Assembly (NCBI GenBank): GCA_902800245.1
Contig: CADCDY010000017.1
Coordinates: 1-36,452, forward strand
DNA from: an uncultured Prevotellaceae bacterium
GTDB taxonomy: Bacteria > Bacteroidota > Bacteroidia > Bacteroidales > Bacteroidaceae
DNA: 36,452 nucleotides
Direction: 5' to 3'
Below are positions 25,647 to 32,638 of the stretch, in pieces. Position 1 is the first letter of the stretch, and each line of letters starts with the position of its first letter. The notes under the pieces were generated by a model. That model worked only from the letters and a program-made list of their open reading frames with translations. It was not told the origin of the DNA and did no database searches. A program made the position numbers and the translations under genes.

Positions 25647-27227
25647 TTAACAATTCTCTAACCTCTCACCACTCACCTCTAAGAAACGCTGGTATGCCTT
25701 GTCCCATGCAGCCTTGTCGCCTGTGGGGTGATAAGCGACCATCTCCACAGAGTTGGCAATGATCTGGCGCATCTCCCAGATGTCCTTTACCTGTCCCATG
25801 GCTTTGGCCTGCAGCATGATGTTACCAATGGCGGTACACTCCTGAGGACCGGCCAGCACCTCGACATTACAAGCGTCAGCGGTAAACTGCGTCAGGTATT
25901 TGTTCAGCGACCCACCACCAATGACATGCAGCACCTTGATATCACTCTGTCCTGCGCTCGAACCCTGTCGAGTGCTCGACGGTTCCGCCGTCGAGTTAAA
26001 TTCCTTCAACCATCCAAACACCTGCCTATATCTCAAAGCCAGTGAATCGAAGATGCAGCGACAAATCTCTGCAGGCGTTTCAGGGACAGCCTGCTTCGTT
26101 TCACGACAATACTGCTGGATAGCATCAATCATCGAGGGAGGATTGGCAAAAGCCTTATCGTCTGGATTGATAATCGAACGGAATGCCTCCACCTGCATGG
26201 CAGAGCCCTGCAACTCAGGATGCGACAGCTTGCTCACCTCTATCCTCTCACCTCTCACCTCTAACCTCTCACCTCTAATAGCCCACTCCTTACGGCACCG
26301 CTCATAGAGCCACATGCCGCAGATGTTCTTCAGGAAACGAGTGGTTCCCTCAATGCCTCCTTCGTTGGTGAAGTTGAACTCATAGCTGCGATCATTGATG
26401 ATGGCATCCTTTGTCTCGATACCCATCAGACTCCATGTGCCAGAGGAGAGATAGGCGAAGTGCTTGTCCTTGGCAGGAACAGCAGCAACAGCAGAACCCG
26501 TATCATGACCAGCCACAGCAATGACGGGAACAGCACCTAAGCCTGTCATTTTCTGTACTTCCTCTGTCAATACGCCAATCTGGGTTCCTGGTTGTACCAT
26601 ACGGCCAAAATGATTGCGCGTCATCCCTACACTCTCGATAAGTTTCTCGGAGAGGTCGCCCGTCTTCGGGTCAAGCATTTGAGAAGTAGAGGCAATGGTA
26701 TATTCACAGACTGCCTCGCCTGTCAGCATCCAACTCAAGGCATCGGGCATGAAGAGCACCTTCTTACAATGCTGCATCGCGCTATTATTAGCCTTGCGCA
26801 TGGCATACAATTGGAATAGCGAATTGAAGTTCATAAACTGGATACCTGTGATATCATAGACTTCACGTTGCGGAACAACGTGACTTAGGTATTCTTCCAT
26901 TGCCCCAAAGGTATGCGGGTCGCGATAGGCCATGGGATTGCGCAGAATGGCATCGTCATCGCCAATGAATACGAAGTCGACGCCCCAGGTATCAATACCG
27001 ATAGAGGTCAGCGTGATGCCTCGTTTGCCCACTATCTGCAGACCCTTAATCATCTCCAGATAGAGGGCATAGATGTCCCAATAGAAGTGGCCACCCGTCT
27101 CTATCAGGTTATTGGGAAAGCGGGTCAGTTCCTCTTGTTCCAGTTTGCCATCCACCAATGTACCCAGAATGGTTCGTCCGCTGGTAGCACCCAGGTCGAC
27201 AGCAAAATAGTATTTCTTGTTCTCCAT
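25647..27227 (-). CDS. rhaB: L-rhamnulokinase with repeat-encoded insertions
   Basis: 526 aa from MENKKYYFA. FGGY carbohydrate kinase: phosphate-binding FAVDLGATSGR (8-18), TSIGIDTWGVDF (74-85), VIAVAGHDTGSAVAAVPA with catalytic Asp242, YLSSGTWSLMG (259-269) and HVIGGGSLN (434-442). RhaB-specific motifs fit better than FucK. It phosphorylates rhamnulose at O-1. Three segments have no counterpart in the family and are encoded by dispersed repeats: 318-331 (RGERLEVRGERIEV), 411-429 (NSTAEPSSTRQGSSAGQS) and the C-terminal tail (FLEVSGERLENC). They probably form surface loops. First gene of the operon, preceded by a promoter and attenuator-like leader. The longer in-frame start overlaps the leader hairpin and is rejected. 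Confidence 0.93.
   Translation of the reverse strand: MENKKYYFAVDLGATSGRTILGTLVDGKLEQEELTRFPNNLIETGGHFYWDIYALYLEMIKGLQIVGKRGITLTSIGIDTWGVDFVFIGDDDAILRNPMAYRDPHTFGAMEEYLSHVVPQREVYDITGIQFMNFNSLFQLYAMRKANNSAMQHCKKVLFMPDALSWMLTGEAVCEYTIASTSQMLDPKTGDLSEKLIESVGMTRNHFGRMVQPGTQIGVLTEEVQKMTGLGAVPVIAVAGHDTGSAVAAVPAKDKHFAYLSSGTWSLMGIETKDAIINDRSYEFNFTNEGGIEGTTRFLKNICGMWLYERCRKEWAIRGERLEVRGERIEVSKLSHPELQGSAMQVEAFRSIINPDDKAFANPPSMIDAIQQYCRETKQAVPETPAEICRCIFDSLALRYRQVFGWLKEFNSTAEPSSTRQGSSAGQSDIKVLHVIGGGSLNKYLTQFTADACNVEVLAGPQECTAIGNIMLQAKAMGQVKDIWEMRQIIANSVEMVAYHPTGDKAAWDKAYQRFLEVSGERLENC
25975..25995. repeat. Palindromic repeat inside rhaB
   Basis: Arms CTCGACGG and CCGTCGAG around a TTCCG loop, preceded by TCGAACCCTGTCGAG. 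The unit is read in frame and encodes most of residues 411-429 of the kinase. It is unlike the AT-richer surrounding codons and looks like an inserted REP-type element. Confidence 0.65.
26233..26278. repeat. CACCTCT heptad repeat inside rhaB
   Basis: Six degenerate 7-bp units (CTCACCT, CTATCCT, CTAACCT) on the plus strand. The coding strand reads AGGTGAG and gives the 7-residue peptide repeat RGERLEV/RGERIEV. Confidence 0.85.
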
Positions 27228-27260
27228 ATATATAATAATGTGTAGCTTGCTTTTATATAT

Positions 27261-27294
27261 AAAAAGACGAAGACGCACTGAATACGTCCTCGCC
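27261..27294 (-). terminator. Attenuator-like hairpin in the rhaB leader
   Basis: On the minus strand a 12-bp stem (27294-27283 with 27277-27266, including three G-U pairs) over a 5-nt loop is followed directly by TTTTTATATATA. It sits between the rhaB promoter and its ATG, about 85 nt from the predicted RNA start, so it would stop most transcripts before rhaB unless overridden. No known riboswitch class was recognised. Confidence 0.55.
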
Positions 27295-27345
27295 TATTTT
27301 AGAAATTTAACGGCTTACCGTCACCACCGTAGCCGATTTTCCATA

Positions 27346-27375
27346 TTACGACTTTTTTCGTTACGACTTTTTTCG
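27346..27375. repeat. Perfect 15-bp direct repeat at the start of the rhaB leader
   Basis: TTACGACTTTTTTCG at 27346-27360 and again at 27361-27375, just downstream of the predicted rhaB transcription start. Could be tandem binding sites for a regulator or part of an RNA switch with the hairpin at 27266-27294. Confidence 0.65.
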
Positions 27376-27385
27376 TAGTCCACTG

Positions 27386-27416
27386 CAAAATTACACTTTT
27401 CAATCGAAACGACCAA
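27386..27416 (-). promoter_or_regulatory. Promoter of the rhamnose operon
   Basis: On the minus strand: TTG (27416-27414), 20-bp spacer, TAATTTTG (27393-27386). Predicted start near 27379 gives a leader of about 150 nt before the rhaB ATG, unusually long for this window. Confidence 0.7.
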
Positions 27417-27436
27417 ACAAATCGGCAAAAAAGTGC

Positions 27437-27466
27437 AAAAAAAAGCCGAGACATTCCGTCCCGGCC
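27437..27466 (-). terminator. Terminator of the helicase gene
   Basis: On the minus strand GCCGGGAC-GGAAT-GTCTCGGC (one G-U) is followed by eight Ts. It lies 90 nt after the helicase stop. It is nearly identical in stem and loop to the serB terminator at 21877, a repeated terminator cassette. Confidence 0.75.
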
Positions 27467-27475
27467 TTTTTCTTC

Positions 27476-27563
27476 CCAGATTCCCTTCTTCCATCATTCC
27501 CAGATTCCATCATTCCCAGATTCCATCATTCCCAGATTTCCTCTAAACTCTCACCTCTAAACT
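27476..27563. repeat. TTCCCAGA octad tract and a heptad tract after the helicase
   Basis: CCCAGATTCCATCATT repeated as 16-bp double units (about 27476-27542), then CTCTAAA/CTCACCT heptads running into the last codons of the helicase gene (RLV and stop). Confidence 0.75.
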
Positions 27564-29641
27564 AAACGAACCTTATTTTTCTCTTTCACATATTCCTTAT
27601 CCAAATATTCCCGTTTTCCTGACGACGCGCGGATCATCTGGGCCTCCTTCCAGTTGGGATGCATATACACATACGCCCCATAGGCACCGCTGAGATACGG
27701 TATGGTCAGCATACCATTCAGCTCCACGCGTTGGTAGCGTCCCCGCAACTTATTATCACTCGGCACATAGAAGCACTCATCGCCAAAGGCCTTCACGGGG
27801 AATACCGCACCGGTACCCTTCACGATGACTACATCCTTCATCCAGAGGATGTATTTGTTATACCAGATATCCTCCTTGCCGACCGGTTCCTTCAGGTATG
27901 TCGTATGCTGGCGCAACAGGTATTTGCCGTTCTGGCGTACCATCTCCACACCCCCGACGGTCTCAAACTCCGGCTTGGCATCATAGTAGGCCTGCCCTAC
28001 CCCGTCCCAGTATGCGGGCCGTCCGTCCATATTTTCTCCTTCCACGACATCCCCCTCGGCAACCACCTTACCGAATAGTCTGACGCGCAGGTCCATACCA
28101 CTCTGGCTGATCACCGTCGAGCGGCCTTTATACACCTCATACGGATAGGTGGCAATGGCGAAATACGGACCTTCCGGGATGCGCCGGATATGTTCAAATT
28201 CAGGTTCACAGGTCACCTTGCCGTCTTTCAGCACGCCATAGCGCCCGTCCTTGATAAATATCTCCACGCCCGTACTCTTCTCACCATGTCGTTTGATACG
28301 TACCATCTCGAGGTTCACCAGCGTACGCTCGCTACCCTCACCGCGGATGATATATCCGCGACCGCTGCCCTTATGGCCCCGTCCGCTCATCTTCCCTTGG
28401 AACATCAGGTTCCAGTCGCGGTCTTCGGTAGGCAGTCCGAAGGTCTGGTACATCCCCACCTGGTCCAGTATCACCACATAGTCCTTGTTGGGAATGCGTC
28501 GCATGCCACGGCCCACCTGCTGCAGGTATTTCGACAGCGACAGTGTCGGACGTGCCAGCTGGATGAATTCCACCTCAGGACAGTCGAAACCCTCCGAGAA
28601 GATATCCACGTTGACGATGACATCCATCCTTCCTTCGCGGTAGGCTTCCACCAGTTGCTGTCGTTCCTCGGCAGGCGTCATGGCTTCTATCCAACAGCAT
28701 TTCACACCTTTCTTCATATAATAGTCTGCGATGTGCTGTGCATGTTCGCGGCTGATGGCATAGATGATGCCCTTCTTTCCTTGGGCAAACCGTTCATACG
28801 AGCGGTACAGGTGTGCTATCGATGCGGGAGAGTCCATCACTGTGGCCATCTCCTTCGTCTGGTAGTCTCCGTCCACCCCTCGCTTCTTCAGTCCTGCGAT
28901 ACGTTCCACCAATATGTTATCGGGTGTCACCGAGACATATTCAAAGTCGCTCAGCCATCCTTTGTCAATGAAATGCTGGATGGAGTACGACTCCAACAGC
29001 GTGTCAAACAGGTCCGTGAATCCAGTATAGTTCAATCGGCAAGGTGTGGCGGTCAGTCCCAGGAATTTCGCCTCGGGCCACACGTCCCACAACAGTCTAT
29101 AGGTCTTTGCCACGGCATGGTGCGCCTCATCCACAATCACCACCTTAGGCCTAAATCCCTGATTCCCAGAATCCCTAACTCCCTGATTCCCAGAATCCCT
29201 AACTCCCTGATTCCCAGAATCCCTGATTCCCTGATTCCCAGAATCCCTAACTCCCAGATTCCCAGAATCCCTGATTCCCTGATTCCCAGAAATCCTCCTC
29301 GACAGCGTCTGTATACTCGCCACGACGACCTGATGCTGACTGGTAACCTCATCGATATCCTTCGTCCACCGGTCTATCACGCTGTGTGTCACGCCAAACG
29401 AGTCTAAGGTCTGCGAGATCTGTCCGATCAGCTCCACGCGGTGTGCCACAATGAGCACGCCCCGGTTCTCACCTCTCACCTCTAACCTCTCACCTCTCAC
29501 CTCTAACCTCTCACCTCTGATAATCTCTGCCATCAGATACGTCTTACCCGTACCTGTCGGCATCTGCACCATCACGCTACGATACTTTTTCCAGGCCGTT
29601 TCCAGCCTGTCTTTCATCTCCTGCTGATAATCTCTTAACAT
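27557..29641 (-). CDS. DEAH-box superfamily 2 helicase with WG-like C-terminal repeats
   Basis: 694 aa. Q-motif-like LRDYQQEM, Walker A MPTGTGKT (27-34), motif Ia LIVAHRVEL (63-71), DEAHH (171-175), LTATP (196-200), then the second RecA domain with GIIYAISREHAQHI, NVDIFSEGFDCPEV and QQVGRGMRR (motif VI). This is the SSL2/type III-like helicase group. After about 440 come WG-type beta repeats (KDGRYGVLKDGKV, QNGKYLLRQ). Two segments interrupt the helicase core: 42-60 (RGERLEV repeats) and 118-164 (six copies of GNQGIRDS-like octapeptides), both encoded by dispersed DNA repeats. Both lie in loops between motifs, so activity may survive. DNA repair or defence roles are possible; nothing decides. 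Confidence 0.85.
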   Translation of the reverse strand: MLRDYQQEMKDRLETAWKKYRSVMVQMPTGTGKTYLMAEIIRGERLEVRGERLEVRGENRGVLIVAHRVELIGQISQTLDSFGVTHSVIDRWTKDIDEVTSQHQVVVASIQTLSRRISGNQGIRDSGNLGVRDSGNQGIRDSGNQGVRDSGNQGVRDSGNQGFRPKVVIVDEAHHAVAKTYRLLWDVWPEAKFLGLTATPCRLNYTGFTDLFDTLLESYSIQHFIDKGWLSDFEYVSVTPDNILVERIAGLKKRGVDGDYQTKEMATVMDSPASIAHLYRSYERFAQGKKGIIYAISREHAQHIADYYMKKGVKCCWIEAMTPAEERQQLVEAYREGRMDVIVNVDIFSEGFDCPEVEFIQLARPTLSLSKYLQQVGRGMRRIPNKDYVVILDQVGMYQTFGLPTEDRDWNLMFQGKMSGRGHKGSGRGYIIRGEGSERTLVNLEMVRIKRHGEKSTGVEIFIKDGRYGVLKDGKVTCEPEFEHIRRIPEGPYFAIATYPYEVYKGRSTVISQSGMDLRVRLFGKVVAEGDVVEGENMDGRPAYWDGVGQAYYDAKPEFETVGGVEMVRQNGKYLLRQHTTYLKEPVGKEDIWYNKYILWMKDVVIVKGTGAVFPVKAFGDECFYVPSDNKLRGRYQRVELNGMLTIPYLSGAYGAYVYMHPNWKEAQMIRASSGKREYLDKEYVKEKNKVRLV
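29155..29292. repeat. CCCAGAAT/CCCTGATT octad repeat inside the helicase gene
   Basis: About 17 degenerate 8-bp units in 138 nt. Three octads make 24 nt, so the protein repeats every 8 residues (GNQGIRDS, GNLGVRDS, GNQGVRDS). The same octad family occurs in non-coding DNA at about 27476, 32557, 32983, 33219 and 33802. Confidence 0.9.
29467..29519. repeat. CACCTCT/AACCTCT heptad repeat inside the helicase gene
   Basis: Seven degenerate 7-bp units. The coding strand gives RGERLEV RGERLEV RGENRG between motifs I and Ia. Same family and orientation as the repeat inside rhaB. Confidence 0.9.
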
Positions 29642-29718
29642 ACTAAAACACGAAAGTTTTTCTTATATTATGTTAAAACAAAACACATTTATGATAAAAT
29701 GGCATAGAACCTCAAATA

Positions 29719-29759
29719 ATTTATGTAATTTCGGAGTAGCATTCCGAAATTACATAAAT
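29719..29759. repeat. 17-bp perfect inverted repeat with 7-nt loop
   Basis: Arms 29719-29735 and 29743-29759 are exact complements (ATTTATGTAATTTCGGA and its complement) around GTAGCAT. No U-tract on either strand. Lies just upstream of the helicase gene; it could be a regulator site, a recombination site or a mobile palindrome. Confidence 0.8.
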
Positions 29760-29804
29760 ATCGACAAAGTTCAGAAAATCCCTCAGTTATTGGAATATAT
29801 TAAG

Positions 29805-29826
29805 GGGATTGTCGTACGACAATCCC
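29805..29826. repeat. 22-bp perfect palindrome
   Basis: Uninterrupted palindrome of arms GGGATTGTCGT and ACGACAATCCC, 45 bp from the preceding inverted repeat. A third, shorter one (GGTTACA-ATT-TGTAACC, 29869-29885) follows. The rest of 29642-29975 shows no gene. Confidence 0.85.
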
Positions 29827-29975
29827 GATTAATTGTAACGGTTTGATTTGTTGACACCAATTTCAGTTGGTTACAATTTGTAACCGACTCATTCCTTCTT
29901 TCTTTGTAACGCCTTTCCGCGCTTGATACCGTCAGCGAAAGTTGTGGTTCCTTCTCATCTTGCGTGATCCTGCAA

Positions 29976-30167
29976 CTACAAATCCTGCACGTCCGCAAGG
30001 CTCGCTATCCACTGGTTGAATCGGGGGCAACGCTCACGAATCTTGTTCAGACCAATGCTCTCGGCCAGATAGTTGCCATACACCACCTTATTGTAACCTC
30101 TCACAATGCGTTCCATCCTGTGTGATGGAGATGTCTCGGGTGAATTATTAATCAGTTCTCTAACCAC
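29976..30167 (-). pseudogene. C-terminal remnant of a DUF4276-like gene
   Basis: A 63-codon open frame reading ELINNSPETSPSHRMERI, then GYNKVVYGNYLAESIGLNKI and CPRFNQWIASL. This resembles the conserved end of DUF4276 proteins (about 200 aa), which are often encoded next to AAA ATPases. The N-terminal two thirds is missing, and the frame begins inside the last codons of the AAA gene. A deletion has apparently joined the end of the ATPase gene to the end of this one. Family assignment is from memory of the motif, not from a search. Confidence 0.6.
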
Positions 30168-31162
30168 AGCTGCAGCGCTTTATTGTCAAGCTTCTGGAAA
30201 CGGCTGGCTCCGTCCACCAGATCCACCGCAATAATATCTTCCGGCTGAAAGTGTGACAGTAAATCGGTCGATTGTGTAGCCGCAATAATCTGGCATTTTT
30301 TATTAGCAGCAGATTTTATCATTCCCGAGAGTTTCGTAATGGCAGCAGGATGCAGGCCCAACTCAGGTTCATCAATAATGATGGTAGCTGGTAACTCTGG
30401 CTGCAAGAATAGCGTAGCCAACGCAATGAAACGGATAGTGCCGTCACTTAGGTCTGTAGGGCCATAGATTGTTTCAGAGTAGCGGCTCGTCCACTGTAGC
30501 CTCACCATACCATTCTCTGTCGGTCTCAGATAAAAGTCACCAAAATACGGAGCTATCGACTGCACTGTATGCACTATCAGGTTATACGATAAAGGAGCTG
30601 TCTCCCGAATATTATATAAGAATGCGCCCAAATTCTGTCCTTTTGAATAAAGCAGAAATTTGTCATTCTCTACGTTCGAGGTCTGTGTAAATGGCGAATT
30701 AACACTTGTGTCGTGAAAATGGTATTTCACCAAGCCACCCAGATAACCCCTGATATATTGGGCACGTGCAACAGTAGCCTGACGAAGATTCGACTCATAC
30801 CCCATCGTCGAAATCTCCAGAGGATTAGAAACATAAGGATTATCGCTATACCACAAGCCCTCGTGCGTAAATACAAAGCCTGCCTCGGCAGCCTTAATGG
30901 CGAACGAATATTTATTCTTGTCAAAAGAGAGCTTCGACGAGATCTCTTCTGTAATCTTCGCTCCTTTATGCAGGATTTTCTCCACGCCCCGCTCTGCCAC
31001 ATATCCGCGCAGGTTCTGCGAATATATGTTTCTCAGGAACTCGAAGAACGACAGGAAATTAGTCTTTCCGCTGCCGTTGGCACCTATCAGTATGTTGATA
31101 GGCTGTAGCACCAATTCCATGTCGTGTATCGATTTGTATCCTTTAATTTCAATTTTGTTCAT
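30152..31162 (-). CDS. AAA (RecF/SMC-like) ATPase, probably shortened at its C-terminus
   Basis: 336 aa. N-terminal IEIKGYKSI, Walker A LIGANGSGKTNF (26-37), signature-like LSDGTIRFIALATL (near 239-252), Walker B ATIIIDEPELGLHP (near 259-272), and switch-like His/Gln IIAATQSTDLL. This is the AAA_21 type of ATPase found in OLD-like and other defence or repair modules. Relatives usually continue some 15 residues past the final RLDxxxLxxWLE; here a stop follows WLEN directly, and the downstream DUF4276-like partner is truncated at the same point. Low GC compared with the core genes, suggesting transfer. Whether the protein still works without its partner is doubtful. Confidence 0.8.
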   Translation of the reverse strand: MNKIEIKGYKSIHDMELVLQPINILIGANGSGKTNFLSFFEFLRNIYSQNLRGYVAERGVEKILHKGAKITEEISSKLSFDKNKYSFAIKAAEAGFVFTHEGLWYSDNPYVSNPLEISTMGYESNLRQATVARAQYIRGYLGGLVKYHFHDTSVNSPFTQTSNVENDKFLLYSKGQNLGAFLYNIRETAPLSYNLIVHTVQSIAPYFGDFYLRPTENGMVRLQWTSRYSETIYGPTDLSDGTIRFIALATLFLQPELPATIIIDEPELGLHPAAITKLSGMIKSAANKKCQIIAATQSTDLLSHFQPEDIIAVDLVDGASRFQKLDNKALQLWLEN

Positions 31163-31261
31163 TTTCGTAGATATACTATTCCAATTTGCAAAATTAACTA
31201 TTCTATCTCACTTGTATTGCATTCGTTAGCGACTTTTTTACTTTTTTAACCATATAACCAT

Positions 31262-31383
31262 TCACCTTTGACCTTAGACCGTGTTCAATTAATGGAAAAT
31301 TAATGGCCAAATTAAACGGTAATTATACGTTCTACTTCAACATTAATTATCATGTAATCGACCATGTAATTATTCGTTAATTA
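31262..31383. repeat. Long direct repeat, copy A
   Basis: 31286-31383 matches 32333-32432 over about 98 bp at roughly 90% identity (by eye). 31262-31304 is identical to 32475-32517. Internal units of about 11 bp (ATTAATGGAAA, ATTAATGGCC, ATTAAACGGT) are visible. The rest of 31163-31587 is AT-rich with no recognisable gene. Confidence 0.8.
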
Positions 31384-31587
31384 TCTTCGTACTTTTTAGC
31401 CACAAGCCTTAGCCCCAGTGTTTGCTGGGTTAACATCTGACATCCGCCATTCATGATTAATAGAATTTAGGGGCACATCGTGTGGATATGACCGGAGGAA
31501 AAGGATTTTTAAATTTCTTGGGAATTATTTTCTACAACAGAGAACTCCTGAACCGTTGACAAACCAAGCAAGCCTCATTCATCATTG

Positions 31588-32073
31588 TCAACTTATTTTG
31601 CGCATTACATCCAAGAATGCCTCAGGATTAAACATTACATGACTCTCGCCATATCTTTTTCCATTAATCTTGGCGTAATAAGAGAACTCCTCTGTGCCAA
31701 TGCTTATCGCTGCTCTTGTTGTCTTTGACTGAAGGCTGAGTGTGGCATTTGTATCAGGCCCTATCAACCATTCATCCCAGTCTTTATCATCAGATATGGC
31801 AAGAACACTCTTCACGTTATTTATTACAATGCGAGAGATGGGGAGTGCTCCTTCGCCATCCCAGTTTTCCTCTAATGATGCCAAATGGTCGAGGCGAGCG
31901 AATGACTTTGAAAGATTCTTCCCTGTAACCTCCAACGTTAGCCTGCGTGCTACACGTTCTTTTACATCTGGTGTAATTGGCATCGTATGCAGCAAGTACA
32001 TTACATCAGCATAGGAATTAGTTCCATATGCTGCTACGGGCTCTGCTGCCATTGTTGTTTTATTGTCCTCCAT
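31588..32073 (-). CDS. Hypothetical protein with LxxNWDGxGA motif
   Basis: 161 aa from MEDNKTTMA; the promoter's start site rules out the upstream ATG. The centre holds LDHLASLEENWDGEGALPIS, a motif I recognise from a widespread family of small uncharacterised bacterial proteins, often in mobile or toxin-antitoxin-like surroundings. The following beta strands (NATLSLQSKTTRAAISIGTEEFSYYAKIN) also fit that family. No signal peptide or membrane segment. It has its own good promoter and stands alone between long direct repeats in an otherwise decayed, AT-rich zone, which suggests it is kept by selection or arrived recently. Function unknown. Confidence 0.7.
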   Translation of the reverse strand: MEDNKTTMAAEPVAAYGTNSYADVMYLLHTMPITPDVKERVARRLTLEVTGKNLSKSFARLDHLASLEENWDGEGALPISRIVINNVKSVLAISDDKDWDEWLIGPDTNATLSLQSKTTRAAISIGTEEFSYYAKINGKRYGESHVMFNPEAFLDVMRKIS

Positions 32074-32098
32074 ATCAGTTTTCTTTATATTTCGACTG

Positions 32099-32128
32099 CA
32101 AAGATACGAATAAGTGAGCAAAAATCAA
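32099..32128 (-). promoter_or_regulatory. Promoter of the LxxNWDG gene
   Basis: On the minus strand: TTG (32128-32126), 19-bp spacer, TATCTTTG (32106-32099). Predicted start about 20 nt upstream of the ATG at 32073. Confidence 0.7.
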
Positions 32129-32137
32129 AAGGAAAAA

Positions 32138-32325
32138 TCAATTTTCTTTTCTTTTTCGAACCGAAAGAGCAGTGAGTGACATGATGCTCGCATCAATGAC
32201 CGAGTCGCGTTTGAGGTCGACGAATGTCAACGAAAGATTGCGAAGCCACACTCTTTGAGAATCTTCACCAAGGGTGAAAGATAGGTTATTTTTTCGAGAA
32301 TCCCAAATTTTGGAGCAGATTTTTC
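32138..32325 (-). pseudogene. Possible gene remnant of unknown family
   Basis: A stop-to-stop frame of about 62 codons with protein-like composition (LSFTLGEDSQRVWLRNLSL, then DLKRDSVIDASIMSL and a basic end). It has no start codon before its last third. I cannot name the family. It may be the C-terminal end of a lost gene or chance. Confidence 0.3.
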
Positions 32326-32332
32326 AATATAT

Positions 32333-32540
32333 CAATTAATGGAAAATTAATGGCTAAATTAGACGGAAATTATATGTTTATATCTTCAACATTAATTATC
32401 ATGTAATCGACCATGTAATTATTCATTAATTTAATCTTGCTGCGAAGCAATTAACGGTCATTGCACCGCCACACTCACCTTTGACCTTAGACCGTGTTCA
32501 ATTAATGGAAAATTAATAGCTAAATTAGACGGTAATTTGT
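32333..32540. repeat. Long direct repeat, copies B and C
   Basis: Copy B (32333-32432) repeats 31286-31383. Copy C (32475-32540) repeats 31262-31325, starting TCACCTTTGACC and holding CCGTGTTCAATTAATGG. A more diverged form recurs at about 33103-33215. Copies A and B bracket the LxxNWDG gene in direct orientation. Confidence 0.8.
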
Positions 32541-32556
32541 GTTATTCCCGAATTCA

Positions 32557-32638
32557 CTAACTCCAAATTTCCCAGATTCCCTAACTCCCCGTCTCCCTAA
32601 TTCCCGGTTTCCCAGAATCCCTGCTTCCGTAGTTCCTT
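32557..32638. repeat. CCCAGATT/CCCTAACT octad tract
   Basis: Degenerate 8-bp units (TTCCCAGA, TTCCCTAA, CTCCCCGT, CTCCCTAA, TTCCCGGT, TTCCCAGA, ATCCCTGC). Non-coding here; it overlaps the 3' end of the ATPase-gene remnant. Confidence 0.75.

Noticed and set aside
28190-29407. 405-codon open frame on the plus strand
   Set aside because: Antisense to the helicase; its IPRIPNSL repeats are just the octad repeat read on the other strand.
29783-29998. 71-codon minus-strand frame with a CxxCxC start
   Set aside because: Starts within the DUF4276-like remnant in another frame and runs through the palindromes; no family resemblance beyond two Cys.
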